A DNA stretch of 64,000 nt from Sweltsa coloradensis (lineage: Eukaryota > Arthropoda > Insecta > Plecoptera > Chloroperlidae): the NCBI GenBank assembly GCA_024449915.1, contig JAMZAV010003250.1:1-64000 (forward strand). Direction: 5' to 3'. Under the pieces are notes generated by a model that was given only the letters and a program-made list of their open reading frames with translations, had not been told where the DNA came from and searched no databases. Of the stretch, positions 49,321-60,118 are shown piece after piece. Each line of letters opens with the position of its first letter. Position 1 is the stretch's first letter. Both the position numbers and the translations under genes were made by a program.

Positions 49321-50367
49321 TTATAAGACATTGTATGTTCTCCAACCGTAGTCGAATGACTGCAATAACGGATTTGCAACATGGCTCTAACACCATTCTA
49401 ACACCATACCAAAACATTGAAATTTGGCCCCTCTTAGCATGCAGTTGAAATGAATTATCATCAGTAGGGGTTCATTAGGGCTTCATATTTTTTTATCCGT
49501 AGTTTTAGTTAGAGCAAAATTTAAATGTGTGAGAAAATTCACTTCCAGCTTTCGAAAATGACAATACAGTAACATCTTTAACAATTCATGTTCAAGTATA
49601 TTTTGACAGTGCACACAAACATGCCCATCCAAGACTTGCATGTTGATTTGCAATTATGTTTTGTTATTTGGTGGTAATATATAACCAAGGCATGTCGTTG
49701 GACTCTGACCAGGTTTGAGCTGCTTTCATAAACAAATGCATAAGAGCTTCCATTACGTTTTAATAACTCGTACACCACGATTAGTTGTTAACCTTGCAGA
49801 AGAGATTGGCAGTCAAATCAGCATATATTCCCAGTATAGTTATTAGTTGGTAAGTCCTCCATCACCAAACATTGATTTTATACTGGCCAAAAACGCCTAT
49901 GTATTATGCATGCCACCTAAACGCATTCTTATTTTACAGGAGAGAGCAGCTGGTTTACTCCGGTTTTACTCCATAAGATTTTCAGTTCATTGCTGTTTAT
50001 GGCAAGATCTGCAGTGGCCATAATATGAGTTTGGTCGATCTTCTCAGCAACGTTACCTACCGAGGTTGAGAAGGCAGTGTATATGAAGAAAACGTCAGAA
50101 GACTGATGATGATGTTGAAAGTGTTAAAAGCCTCCCCATGATGATGGAATCTTGATATATCACTATATAAATCGGTGAATAAGCGATATCATTTTTCAAA
50201 CTAGGCACTTGATTTGTGATTAAAGATAGGTCGCATCATCAAAGTTCTGTCTGTAATTTCTCGTCGCTCGGCGTGGGGTTTTGTCATATTGAAGAATAAT
50301 GTATTTTATCTGATATTTGATTCTTCTGATGTCAGAAGTTTGTTACTGCCCAATTTGGAATTTTAAT

Positions 50368-50640
50368 TCACCACAGTTCTTTAACATAGCACGACGACTG
50401 TGTCATGAGTTTGGTTTTTACCGTCAATGGTTTCTTCTTAATTGAATAGAAATTAAATCCATGAGGTACGAACAAGTCATCTTCAAGTACTAACTGGCAG
50501 TTAGCAACATACGTCTCAAACCTGGGAATATTGTCGTAAAAACAACTACGTACATCCAGTGGAGAATGCAAAATGTGCAAAAAAGTTTTGCTCCCAAACT
50601 GATGATGCACGAACACTCCTAAGCAAGAGGTGTTCTTACT
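50368..50640 (-). pseudogene. Possible remnant of transposon protein (N-terminal half)
   Basis: The minus-strand frame contains FVHHQFGSK, a spaced LHILHS segment and FETYVANC. From memory these resemble the N-terminal half of the same multi-copy invertebrate protein family whose C-terminal half is wrecked at 55785-57700. The frame is short, with stops on both sides. Assignment rests on recognition only; the rest of 49320-51030 shows nothing I can name. Confidence 0.3.
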
Positions 50641-51029
50641 TATTTGGATTGTGCTATTAGGTTATGACACAATGCTAGAGATGAGAGGATATTTGGGAAT
50701 AGTAGGCACAAACACCAAGTCCATCGAAAGAATCATAGCATCATTAACGTATCGTTTGCACACATTTGTGTATACTGTCACAAATGGTAAAGAATCTGAA
50801 TCTCTTTTATTCTTCATTAAGCCTCACACTAATGAATATAGCAGCAGATTGGTGCAAGACCATTCTCTTGGAAGGTTTGATGTCCACGTTTTCGTTCTTC
50901 GTCATAATTGTTTTCTTGTCAGTCTCTTCGAGCTTAGACACATTTTATAAAGTTTCACCGACACTCATCAGCTATTGTAGAATAAAACGGGTTTACCCCA
51001 ACAGTTCTTACTTAAATAATTATAATAAT

Positions 51030-51140
51030 AAATAAATTGTATTTAGAGTCTACCCACTCAGTTACATAACTGATTTTCAGTGGGGGACAGTAAATCAAAG
51101 TGACCAAGCCAACCCTGTAGGTCCCGACGCAATTGACCTC
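51030..51140 (-). mobile_element. SINE fragment (3' part)
   Basis: AATTGTATTTAGAGTCTACC, CAGTGGGGGACAGTAAATC and AGCCAACCCTGTAGG match the 3' half of the local SINE. It breaks off at GACGCAATTGACC. Confidence 0.8.
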
Positions 51141-52845
51141 GCCTTCCGGTACCTCTTTATAATACTGGGTGTATTTTTTAATTTTTTTTCAATAGCACAA
51201 GATAATTGATCAACAGCCCAACAACAAGAAGAGTGGAATTTCACATTCAGTTTTAAAGATATATCTTTATACGGTAACAGATACAAGTAAAATACGTATT
51301 TTGGTACAGGTCGATAACAGACCCAGTGTCTAAAAAATTTGCCGTCACAGAATAGACAGCGTCTGATCTATTACTTTCTTGAGTTTAGTACTTTGTTTTT
51401 GGTTCGTCATCCATAGATACAATTCGTATATACATAAATCTTGAAACACAGTTTACCCATTTTGGCATTGCATTAAGAAAATGATATCAAAATACTCCAT
51501 GCAATTAATGTTCGATCATGTTATAACAATAATATGGGATTGAATCATGAGAATACTGTTTTCCAGTCATAGCTATAAATATATATTATCGGATTTACAT
51601 AACAAATGCAAATAATCTCTAAGCCGGAACAACAACAATAACCGTTGTGTACTGCTACAGTAGCATGTTTCCAACGAGATGGTCTTTTAATTCCAAATTT
51701 ATTTTTAGGGTTGGCCACACTATTCAGTTTTAAAAATTACATCAATGAAGCAGCACTGGTAAAAAAAAATTATTATATTTGTGATGAAAGACTGCAATGC
51801 AGCTTTGTTCCTGCATTTGCTGTCGATTGACAAAAAACTGAACCAAATGTTTCAATTGAGATAAAATATGACATAAATAGCATTTAAAGAACTTACACTG
51901 CTAAATCACAAAGACTTTCGTTGATACCTACATGGCCGAATGGTAACGTATGAGCGGTTTGGCGCTTACAACTCACAATGTGCTTGGCGTGACAGCGGAA
52001 CTAATAGACGCGCGGCCGAAACAAACGCATGTCATGCACAATCTCACCGACTTCGTATAACTATCTGTGCATTGTAGTATTATAACACATGTGACAGCAT
52101 GTTTTTAAGACTGATAAACCAACAATATGTTTTCAAATGTTCTCGTAAATTGTCATTGAATATCCAGTAAAATTGATAAAAAGTCACATTTTTGCGTTGT
52201 AGGCCAATTTAAATACCCTACAATATTTGTAATGGTTTAATGTGGGTATTCACTGGAAAGGGATATTCTTCTTCTAAACAATAGTACTAAGTTTATTAAT
52301 GTATCTTGTTTGGTTTGGAAATAATAATCAAAAGAGTGAAGCGCCGTGCGGAAGCGTCGCGGCGCACTCAAAGCGCCAAAACGGCATGTAGAACAAGATG
52401 GATTTTTTCTCGGATACGGCTTATCGTATGTATTTTGAAGTAATCTTTCTAAAAAATATAATATCATCTTGTTCTACCGCCGGTAGGGGTACCTCATCGA
52501 AATAAGCGTCTCCGGGCCCGCCCGGCCGCTCGACCAATACACTGCGAGTGGGCCTAGGCCAAGTAGGCCTATCACAATTACTGCTACCGTTAGACTCAAT
52601 TTCATCTTTAGAATGAATGATTTTATCCTGAATAAAATTTTAGGAAGCCACTAGGACATTAACGGAGAACATTAACGGAAGACGAGGCTAAACCTTGGCC
52701 AATAGCGTATTTACCTAATGTGAAGGGTAGGCCCTACAACAGACAGAATCGGTTTTAAATTCTCACACATGAAGTAAGTAAATTTACAGACCACACAAGA
52801 ATATAATAGCTTTGTTAGGGTCAACGAAAGATACCATCCCTGGAG

Positions 52846-53130
52846 GGCCGAGTAGTTTACAAAATTCACTGTGGGTCATGCGAAGGTGTATATGTTGGAC
52901 AAACAGGCAGACATTGTGTCTTACCGCGTGCGGGAACACATGTTGGCGACCAAACATGGTGATCCTAGATCTACGACTGCCCAATTCCCCATCAGGGAAA
53001 ACCATGTATGTATTAGATTTTGAGAATACCATGATAAGAGCATCAGTCCCTCATTACTTTGTATCCTCGCCTTATAAGAGAGGCTATAGAAATTGAGAAA
53101 GAGGACATATGTATTAACAAAACAACAGGG
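52846..53130 (+). pseudogene. Penelope-like GIY-YIG endonuclease remnant
   Basis: Reads VVYKIHCGSCEGVYVGQTGR from 52852, the GIY-YIG core arrangement with paired cysteines typical of Penelope-like retroelement endonucleases. After a frameshift come REHMLATKHG and, past stop codons, IREAIEIEKEDICINK, which corresponds to the conserved Arg-Glu helix and following Asn. At least one frameshift and two stops make it dead. No reverse transcriptase is visible upstream, so it is a 5'-truncated copy. Confidence 0.7.
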
Positions 53131-53339
53131 ATGATAGTTAAACCGATCCTTAGCATAGTTATAAGAGTGACATGATTAGTTATAATTTATAAAGCTCCTA
53201 CAAAACAACTTCAAACAACACCGTTAATCTACCACAGACAGTTCACGAAACAATCACTGACGCACGGCGAGTAACAAGAAGCCAGACTAGATTTTCTAGG
53301 GACCAAACTAACGTAAGACAAGTGTTACACAGTTATAAA

Positions 53340-53756
53340 TAAAATAAATAAATTGTATTAGAGTCTACCCACTCAGTTATATAACTGATTTCAGTGGGGG
53401 ACATTAAATCAAAGCGACCAAGCCAACCCTGTAGGCCCCGACGCAATCGACGAGTGAGCGATAACCAACCAGAGATCGATATTTTTAATAGGAAATATAG
53501 CAATCAGTGGTATGGACAGTGCAAACACCCGCGGATCAACGGCAGAATCAACAAGGCCGATTCAGAACAACTCTGAATTTATTATGTTCTTCGTTGCTAG
53601 GACGGCTCCAAAGTCACCGTTTACAAACTCCTAAGACAAGAACTGATGGACTTAAGTCCAAATCAGAAGTTAAAATCTTCTGACTTTGGCGGAAATGAAC
53701 CCTGGACCTTCTGCATTGGAAGCAGAGACGCTATCCACAAGACCTACGAGCCACAC
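53340..53756 (-). mobile_element. Full-length tRNA-derived SINE
   Basis: Same family as 36970-37364: a tRNA-like head at the high-coordinate end (CTTGTGGATAGCG, TCTGCTTCCAATGCAGA), a ~300-bp body, and a 3' end GACTCTAATACAATTTATTT with an (ATTT)-type tail at the low end. It lies downstream of the Penelope remnant. Confidence 0.8.
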
Positions 53757-53856
53757 ATAATACGACCTCGCCGCCCCGCACCTAATTCCGCCTGAGGACA
53801 CGAGGGCAAGGACGCGGCAGCAGACACGCATTGTAGAGGTGAACAACGCTTCAGTA

Positions 53857-54080
53857 GCCGTCCACGGTGGCGTATTCGGTTAGGGCGTAGGTCCGAGAAT
53901 ACGACACTAAAGGGGATGTGGGTTCGAGTCCCGAACAAGGTATGGGTTTTTAGTAATTGTCCTTCACCCTTCATGTATCACCACTCATCTCGCAAATATG
54001 AAAATCCCAATTATAGCGTCTTAACTGGCCGAAATGAACCCAGATTTCAAAGGCCATTTCACCTAATTAAAAAAGAAAAA
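53857..54080 (+). mobile_element. tRNA-derived SINE with 15-bp target duplication
   Basis: A different SINE family. The head contains GGTTAGGGCGTAGG and the B-box GGTTCGAGTCC. It has a ~130-bp body and an A-rich tail (AATTAAAAAAGAAAAAA). Flanked by perfect repeats AACAACGCTTCAGTA at 53842-53856 and 54081-54095, typical of LINE-machinery insertion. Confidence 0.85.
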
Positions 54081-54129
54081 AACAACGCTTCAGTATGAAG
54101 TCGACGACCAGAGACTGAGAGGAAGGACC

Positions 54130-54182
54130 CTGAAGATGGCTCCTAAATTGGAGCCGAAACTTTGGTCAGTAAAACCAAAGGA
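54130..54182 (+). ncRNA. Hammerhead-ribozyme-like core (degenerate)
   Basis: CTGAAGA fits the catalytic CUGANGA box. It is followed by stem GGCTCC/GGAGCC with loop TAAATT, then GAAAC, then a further hairpin TTTGGT/ACCAAA. Penelope-like elements are known to carry hammerhead motifs, and a Penelope fragment lies 1 kb upstream on the same strand. A T is unpaired at the base of stem II, and no proper UH cleavage position or stem I is visible. It is probably inactive, or may be chance. Confidence 0.35.
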
Positions 54183-54838
54183 CGAGACACAGTTTTACCC
54201 ATTAGTACATACCTACTTACACTGCCAAGGAATTAAAAATGTTTCCTTACTACTGTTCTGAAAAGTAAATCGACGTGCATTTTTGAGTTTTTTGAGTTAA
54301 AAGTCAAATCTCCAAAAGACTTTAAAAATGAAATTCTTGACCCAAAATACCCTTAAAAATTATACACCTAACTATATTGTAGGCCTGACCAGTGCAAAGA
54401 TAATTTCTTGCATGGCTGCTGGCAGCCATTTTGAATTTAGGGCTCTGGAGCAGTTTGGTCACACTTTTGCGATGGGCATGAGGGCTAATATTTTCATCTA
54501 ACCTTTGAAGAACACACATTCAATGACAAACAGACTTCGCTCTCAGTGGTCACGGGAGTGGCGACAATGAAACCCCCCTCACGGGGCTAGGTTGGCGTCC
54601 CCGTCATTGTTGTCCAGCTTCCTTTCTTCCTGCGGTACACACGTCTCTGGAATAAAAATAAAGGAGTAACACCTGATATATTCCTTATATTCCTACCTCG
54701 GGGTCTTATGTCGCATCGTCTTCGTCTTTGTCATCATTCGTAATGACATTGTCATCGTCGTCGGATAGGTCGTCAAAGGTGTTATGGTTTATTTGGAACA
54801 CATATAGTGCAGCGTCAAATGTCGTATATCGCATTCCC

Positions 54839-55515
54839 GTGCAACTTTTTGGTAAGAATATAGCACCATATGTCGTTATGCTCAGGAGGCCTCACAGAAT
54901 ATGAATCGCTTTGGTGCCAGAGCGCCGCCCGCGACTGGGGGCGGGAACGCCGCCCCCAAGTTTGACCACGCTCGGGAATATAAAACGCTCAATAACAGCC
55001 AAACTGTTGATCGGACAACACAAAATCAAGAGGCAAATTATGCTTAAAATAAATAGATTTAGGTTATAAGATGCTAATTTATTTTCGCCCCCCGCAACTG
55101 GGGGGTGCAGGGACGCCGCCCCCAAGTTTACCACGCTCGGGAATATAAAACGCCCAACAACACACAAACGGTTGATCGATCAACAAAAAAATCAAGAGGC
55201 AAATTATGGTTAAAATGAATGAATCAGGTCATAAGATAATGATTATTTTTCGCCGCCCGCAACTGGGCGGTGGGGACGCCGCCCCCAAGTTCACCATGCT
55301 TGGGAATAACGTTCAAAAAAGCCAAACGGTTGATCGGACAACAAAAAAAATCAAGAAGCAAATTATGCTTGAAATAAATTAATCGGGTCATAAGATAATG
55401 ATTTATTTTTGCCGACCGCAACTGAGGAGTGAGGACGCCGCCCCCAAGCATGGCCACGCTTTGAAACATAACGCTTTAACAGCCAAACGTTTGATTGGAC
55501 AAATATTATGTTAGA
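54839..55515 (+). repeat. Left TIR with ~163-bp subrepeats
   Basis: Subrepeat starts near 54920, 55086, 55250 and 55412, the last partial. Short open frames on either strand are translations of the GC-rich CGCCGCCC cores. Confidence 0.85.
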
Positions 55516-55784
55516 TACGGACTAGGCCTATATGTGTCAATTTAATGGAGCATCATTTATTGCTGTCAGTGAGGAAATTAGGAAGCACGTAGGACTCCAG
55601 TTATGGCATAAAATTCATTCTGCAATACTTATTTCCACACACTAAGAGTGGAGAAGTATTGATGCAAGTTGGATTGAAGTTGGGTTGTACGGTCCTTGTA
55701 CAGTCACAAATACTCGATGGGAAACATGTTAAACGTAGTATTGATGCCCATTTAATTACATAACACTCATTACATTGTCTGTTC

Positions 55785-57700
55785 ATGGAAGCTTTCTTTA
55801 AAACATATCCTGAACTTGAAGACCCTTGCAAAAGTCAAGCGCAGAGTTTGAAGAAAGAGTGCCAAACAGGATACAAAGATGACATCCGAAATGAAGTTCA
55901 CGAATTCCAAAAAGAATGTTCTTCTCGCCCGTGTTCAAATCGCTAATTCAATACAATATGCAAATGTTAATAGAACTCTGTCATTCACAGTATCAGTTCG
56001 CTCTGGTAATTGGAAATTACATCTCAAAGTAATGGATGCAATGACAAAATATTTCTTTGCTCGCGATTAACTTAATTACGCAAGAGTTATTCCATTGTAT
56101 TTAGCAGAGATGGCCGAGTTACCTACAAAATCACCTGAAATATACGACGATTTTATTGCTGGAAACTGGGTTGTAAATAAAAACATTGTTCAGTTTTGTT
56201 CTATTGGAAGCATGCACAATGCAAAATGGAGTTGTAGGGCTTTCATTGAATCCGAACGCAGTGACTCGCTTCTTTCTAATTGCTCCTGAGTTAGATGACA
56301 CGAATAGTACTAGATTAAAAGAAGTTCGCAGGCGTAGTTGATCTATCAACTAATAGACACCACAATGACAATCGCTCATTTTTGAATAGACACAACAATA
56401 ACATAGAAACTCTCACTAAAACACTGAGAGACTTGCCATGTAATCCATTTCTTGATGACTCTACTCAACTCATCAAATCACAAAAAGAGTCATGCCTATT
56501 AAAGTTCAAAACTATGTTTGCATCAGAAACGTCATTGGCCAAGAAAAATACGTAGTTTTTGTTGATGACAACAGGATAACATCAAGCAACGGCAATCTAT
56601 GGTCATGAAGAGGTTAAATCTGCAAACGTGGAAAAATGCAGGAAAGAAATTGCGGTTAAAACCCAAAATGAAACAGTCTAGTTAAAAGAAGATTGAGCAT
56701 TGTTCTTGAGGTTACCTGTTGTTGCCTGCTCTAGACCTGATATAGACCTTCACTTGACTGTTGGCTCGTATGAGTTATCAGTGGTTCCAAGAGCATTGTC
56801 TTCCTCAGATGGAACTATGCATCATTGCTCAAAAAGTGTTCTAATGGGGATTCTTGAGAAAATTCCAAACGATTGCCAACAGCAAGACTTCAATGATAAT
56901 TATGGAAGTGGTTCAATGCGCGTATCTATTGTTGATGGTATGGCCGAGGTACAAGCGTTCAAGAAGACAGCGGACATAGATGCAGTGAACTGGACGATAA
57001 ATTGTGAAACAGCTTGATCAAAGGTACATGAATGATGCAATGCACGTCGTTGTTTGATCGTAATGATGTACCAATGTCCCTAAAGTCTGTACTCGTGACA
57101 ACAGACAATGTGGAGCTAACCCTGTGGCTTACAGGGTGGAAGATAACATTTACGTTGGCCACATTCAGATGAAAAAATTCCTGTCACACAATTCCACAAA
57201 AAATTAATTGACTTCTTACTTATTGAAAACATTCTTGATCACGCAGTCCTTACCCATAAGAAAGTTATAGTGGCATGGTCAAATCAAACAAAATCGAACA
57301 TAATAGAATTGGAGCACTTAAAAAGCTCGCAAGAAGAGGCCGATACAAAGATGTTTCTTCTCGCTGTTGATGCAACTGTACGAGGAACATCCCAAGTACA
57401 TATTTTCTCTCCGGACACCGATGTATTTATTCTTGCCGTCAGAAGATATCCCGATCTATTCAAGAACTCAGCAAAGAGTTATTCCACTGGCTCCTATTTA
57501 CAATGCACTAGGTGTAAAGAAGGCAGCAGCTCTTCCAGGATTACATGCCTTTTCTGGAGCAGAAAACACTGGAAGCTTCGTAGGCAAGGTCTTCATGTCC
57601 TACTCCTATGTCATGTCCTATGAGTTGCTAATGTCTTTTGTATTGTTCAATGAGTCATTTATGCAAAACGATGAATCAAGTCCACATCAATAAAGGCTTA
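55785..57700 (+). pseudogene. Wrecked transposon protein with XPG/FEN-like nuclease motifs
   Basis: Pieces of one protein lie in order across several frames: a segment with SGNWKLHLK and YFFARD (to 56070, ending at TAA); NYAR and YLAEMAELP to GNWVVNKN (56074-56200); LNPNAVTRFFLIAPEL in another frame (about 56240-56293); PDIDLHLTVGSYELSVVPRA and DGMAEVQ (56700-57017); DVPMSLKS (about 57065); then QEEADTK (57330), SPDTDVFILA (57408) and, after a frameshift, HAFSGAENTGSF (57544). The last three blocks have the spacing of XPG/FEN nuclease acidic motifs. I remember this family as multi-copy and uncharacterised in many invertebrates, usually with GAD or GCD where this copy has GAE. Multiple stops and frameshifts make it non-functional. 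Confidence 0.65.
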
Positions 57701-57839
57701 ACATTGCTTTTTAACATATGAATAAACATCAAATTCCATACAATTGTTTTAACTTGTATTTTGCTACAATTTAACTCATTATCGATGCTGTTATAATTAT
57801 TATTTTTATCAATTAAACAATAATTTGCGACTTGTAAAA

Positions 57840-58409
57840 TAAATAATTATCTTATAATCTAATTCATTTATTTTAAGCATAAATTTCCTCTTGAACTTTT
57901 TTTGTCCGACCAACTGTTTGGCTGTTTTGAGCGTTATATATTCCCAAGCGTGGTAAACTTGGGGGGCGGCGTCCCTCCACCCCCCATTTGCGGGCGGCGA
58001 AAATGTGTTAGTATCATTTAACCTGAATCCATTCATTTCAAGCATAATTTGTCTCTTGATTTTTTGTTGTCCGACCAATCGTTTGGCTGTTATTGGCGGT
58101 TTTATATTCCCAAACGTGGTAAACTAGGGGGCGGCGTTCCCACCCCCCAGATGCGGACGGCCAAAATGAATTAGTATCTTTTTACCTAAATCCAAACATT
58201 TTAAGCATAATTTATCTCCTGATTGTTTGTTGTCCGATCAACAGTTTGGCTGTTATTGAGCGTTTTATATTCCCGAGCGTGGTCAAACTTGGGGGCGGCG
58301 TTCCCGCCCCCAGTCGCGGGCGGCGCTCTGGCACCAAAGTGATTCATATTCTGTGAGGCTTCCTGAGCATAACGACATATGGTGCTATATTCTTACCAAA
58401 AAGTTGCAC
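57840..58409 (-). repeat. Right TIR with ~163-bp subrepeats
   Basis: Three inverted subrepeats with boundaries near 58003 and 58166. Its outer 150 bp are almost identical to the left arm (TATAGCACCATATGTCG, CGCTCGGGAATATAAAACG). Confidence 0.85.
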
Positions 58410-58431
58410 AGAAAACCATTGGACGCCGTAC

Positions 58432-58834
58432 TAACAAAAACTTGTAAAAATTCAGCCAAACCTTACACACTCAAAAGGAATGAGATCTAAAAAAAAGGGC
58501 CAAGCTCATCTACCCTTCCACATTTGCGCATTCTTAATTCATAAACGTACAGTGTCCTGTAACAACACCCTTGAAAAGCTTGGCAAAATAGAATTTGCAA
58601 CTATTAATTTAAACGTAATAGTTCATCCAAATTCTTTTTTTCTAATTAATTTTAACATAATGGTCATGCAAATTCTATTTTGCCAAGCTTTTCAAGGGTG
58701 TTGTTACGGGACATTGTACGTTTATGAATTAAGAACGCGCAAATGTGGAAGGGTAGATGAGCTTGGCCCTTTTTTTTAGATCTCATTTCTTTTGAGTGTG
58801 TAAGGTTTGGCTGAATTTTTACAAGTTTTTGTTA
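58432..58834. mobile_element. 403-bp foldback MITE
   Basis: TAACAAAAACTTGTAAAAA at the left is mirrored by TTTTTACAAGTTTTTGTTA at the right. Arms of about 170 bp match almost perfectly around a ~65-bp centre. TA at each end could be a TA target duplication (mariner-like) or part of the arm. It starts 22 bp after the long-TIR transposon. Confidence 0.85.
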
Positions 58835-59482
58835 TGTGTGGGATCTCATTACTTTTTCAAGTTCCATTGCAAAATTATTTGTCAAAATATAATAAATTTA
58901 TCAAAGTCGATTTAATTGCTATGGTATTACCAATTAACAATAGAATGAAAAATAAAGTGGTACAAAGACTTGCTTTTTGTAAACAATGTAGGCGATTATT
59001 GTCACGTATAACTTAGTTACTTGTTGATTGTATGCCTGTACAAGGCTTATTTTTAAAACCTTTTTTTGGAAGCCTTCCAGCAATTTTTTTAAACTTTTTC
59101 TTTCAAAGGGAATTACATCACTATTATCTTAATGTTTATGTAAAATATGAACGTTGAAGCCCCACCCGTTTGGTCAGAATCGCTGGGCAATTGAAACTGA
59201 CGAATTAGATAGTAATAGTAGCCAGTAGTAACTAACGTCCTGAAAGTGATTTTGAGCATGTTTCAAGTCATATTTTCACCAAGAAGGAATGCTCGTACCC
59301 CAACAAATTTGGCATGTGTTGTGGGGGTACCTAAATCCCCTCGATGTTGATAGTTTTTTAGTTCACATCACGTTTCATGATGGCTGGGTGACACCTCGAA
59401 ATCACCCCAACTCTGCTTGCTGTATAAGGTGCCTGAGTGTGTAGCGCACCGCGGCTTGGCTGCGGCGCCCTAACGGGCATCT

Positions 59483-59850
59483 AGATAAGGGCGCGTCAAC
59501 CGTTAGGTCATATGCACCACTCTAGCCTAGGAGATATGCGAGGTGGTGCCAATGCTGGTCAGAACCAGCCACGGGTAGGAGGAGGAAAGGGGGTTTCTCA
59601 CGTCGCGGGCGTCATCGTCTTTGTCATCGTTCGTTGTGTCATTGTCATCGTCGTCCGAGGAGGTCGTTAAGGGAAAGGAGAGGTGTCCCTGACGACGATT
59701 GCCAGAGCTCACCTCTAGTTTCGGGGAGTAAATCCCCTCTTGCTAGCTGATGTTTGCGAGGTGGACTTTTTCTCTTGAATCGCCTTGTACGATTAGCAGA
59801 GCCATGCTCTGGTCCAATTCTTCTCCGGGCCCAGACGGGGTAAAGAGGGA
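59483..59850. repeat. Dispersed repeat (GCGTCAACCGTTAGG family), outside copy
   Basis: GCGCGTCAACCGTTAGG, CTGGTCAGAACCAGCCACGG, GTTTGCGAGGTGGACTTTTT and GGGCCCAGACGGGG match the repeat in the 2.9-kb tandem units. This copy shows the family is dispersed beyond the tandem region. Confidence 0.75.
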
Positions 59851-60051
59851 AACGACGGTTGATGATGATACTGATTGTATTTTCATATTTTTCTCGACAA
59901 GGAAGATGGTCAAGGTAGAGCACGGTGCTCTCATTAGCCTTTAGCGTAGTATGGAAAGCAATGCCCGAGGTCTGTTTATATGAGGATCAATCCCTTGCAT
60001 TCGAAGGAAGGAAGGAGACTTTGGTGAAAAACCTTCAGGAGTGCCAGTCTC

Positions 60052-60118
60052 GACGGGATTCGAGCCCGGGACCTCCCGAATCAGAGTCAAGCGCTTAGCG
60101 CCCTAGCCAACTCTAGGT
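60052..60118 (-). repeat. tRNA-like SINE head
   Basis: On the minus strand, TTGGCTAGGGCGCTAAGCGC and the B-box GGCTCGAATCC occur with tRNA-like spacing. A GGAA-rich stretch lies at about 60003-60020. The body and limits of the element are not clear. 60119-61125 shows no recognisable gene. Confidence 0.5.

Larger units (their letters stand above)
46840..52489. mobile_element. 5.65-kb element with long terminal inverted repeats
   Basis: The left end CCCCTACCGGCGGTAGAAC is mirrored at 52489, and the inverted match continues for about 500 bp to CGCGGCCG near 52010. In the left arm an inner ~366-bp part is tandemly duplicated (about 46970-47335 and 47336-47700). Each tip contains a small palindrome, CTACCGGCGGTAG. 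No clear target duplication. The interior holds a Helitron-like copy, a SINE fragment and a possible remnant of a transposon protein. It is a decayed long-TIR DNA transposon of uncertain superfamily. Confidence 0.75.
54839..58409 (+). mobile_element. 3.57-kb long-TIR transposon, Academ-like
   Basis: Outer ends GTGCAACTTTTTGG (54839) and CCAAAAAGTTGCAC (58409) begin inverted repeats of about 600 bp with high identity. Each arm contains about three tandem subrepeats of ~163 bp (CGCCGCCCGCAACTGG, GGGAACGCCGCCCCCAAG, GGTTGATCGGACAACA). No target duplication is visible. The interior holds a wrecked protein gene with XPG/FEN-like motifs. From memory, the Academ superfamily includes members encoding an XPG-type nuclease; this is the best guess, not an established identity. 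Confidence 0.7.

Noticed and set aside
52812..53096. 94-residue plus-strand frame at the Penelope remnant
   Set aside because: It is a shadow frame; the GIY-YIG sequence is read one frame away.
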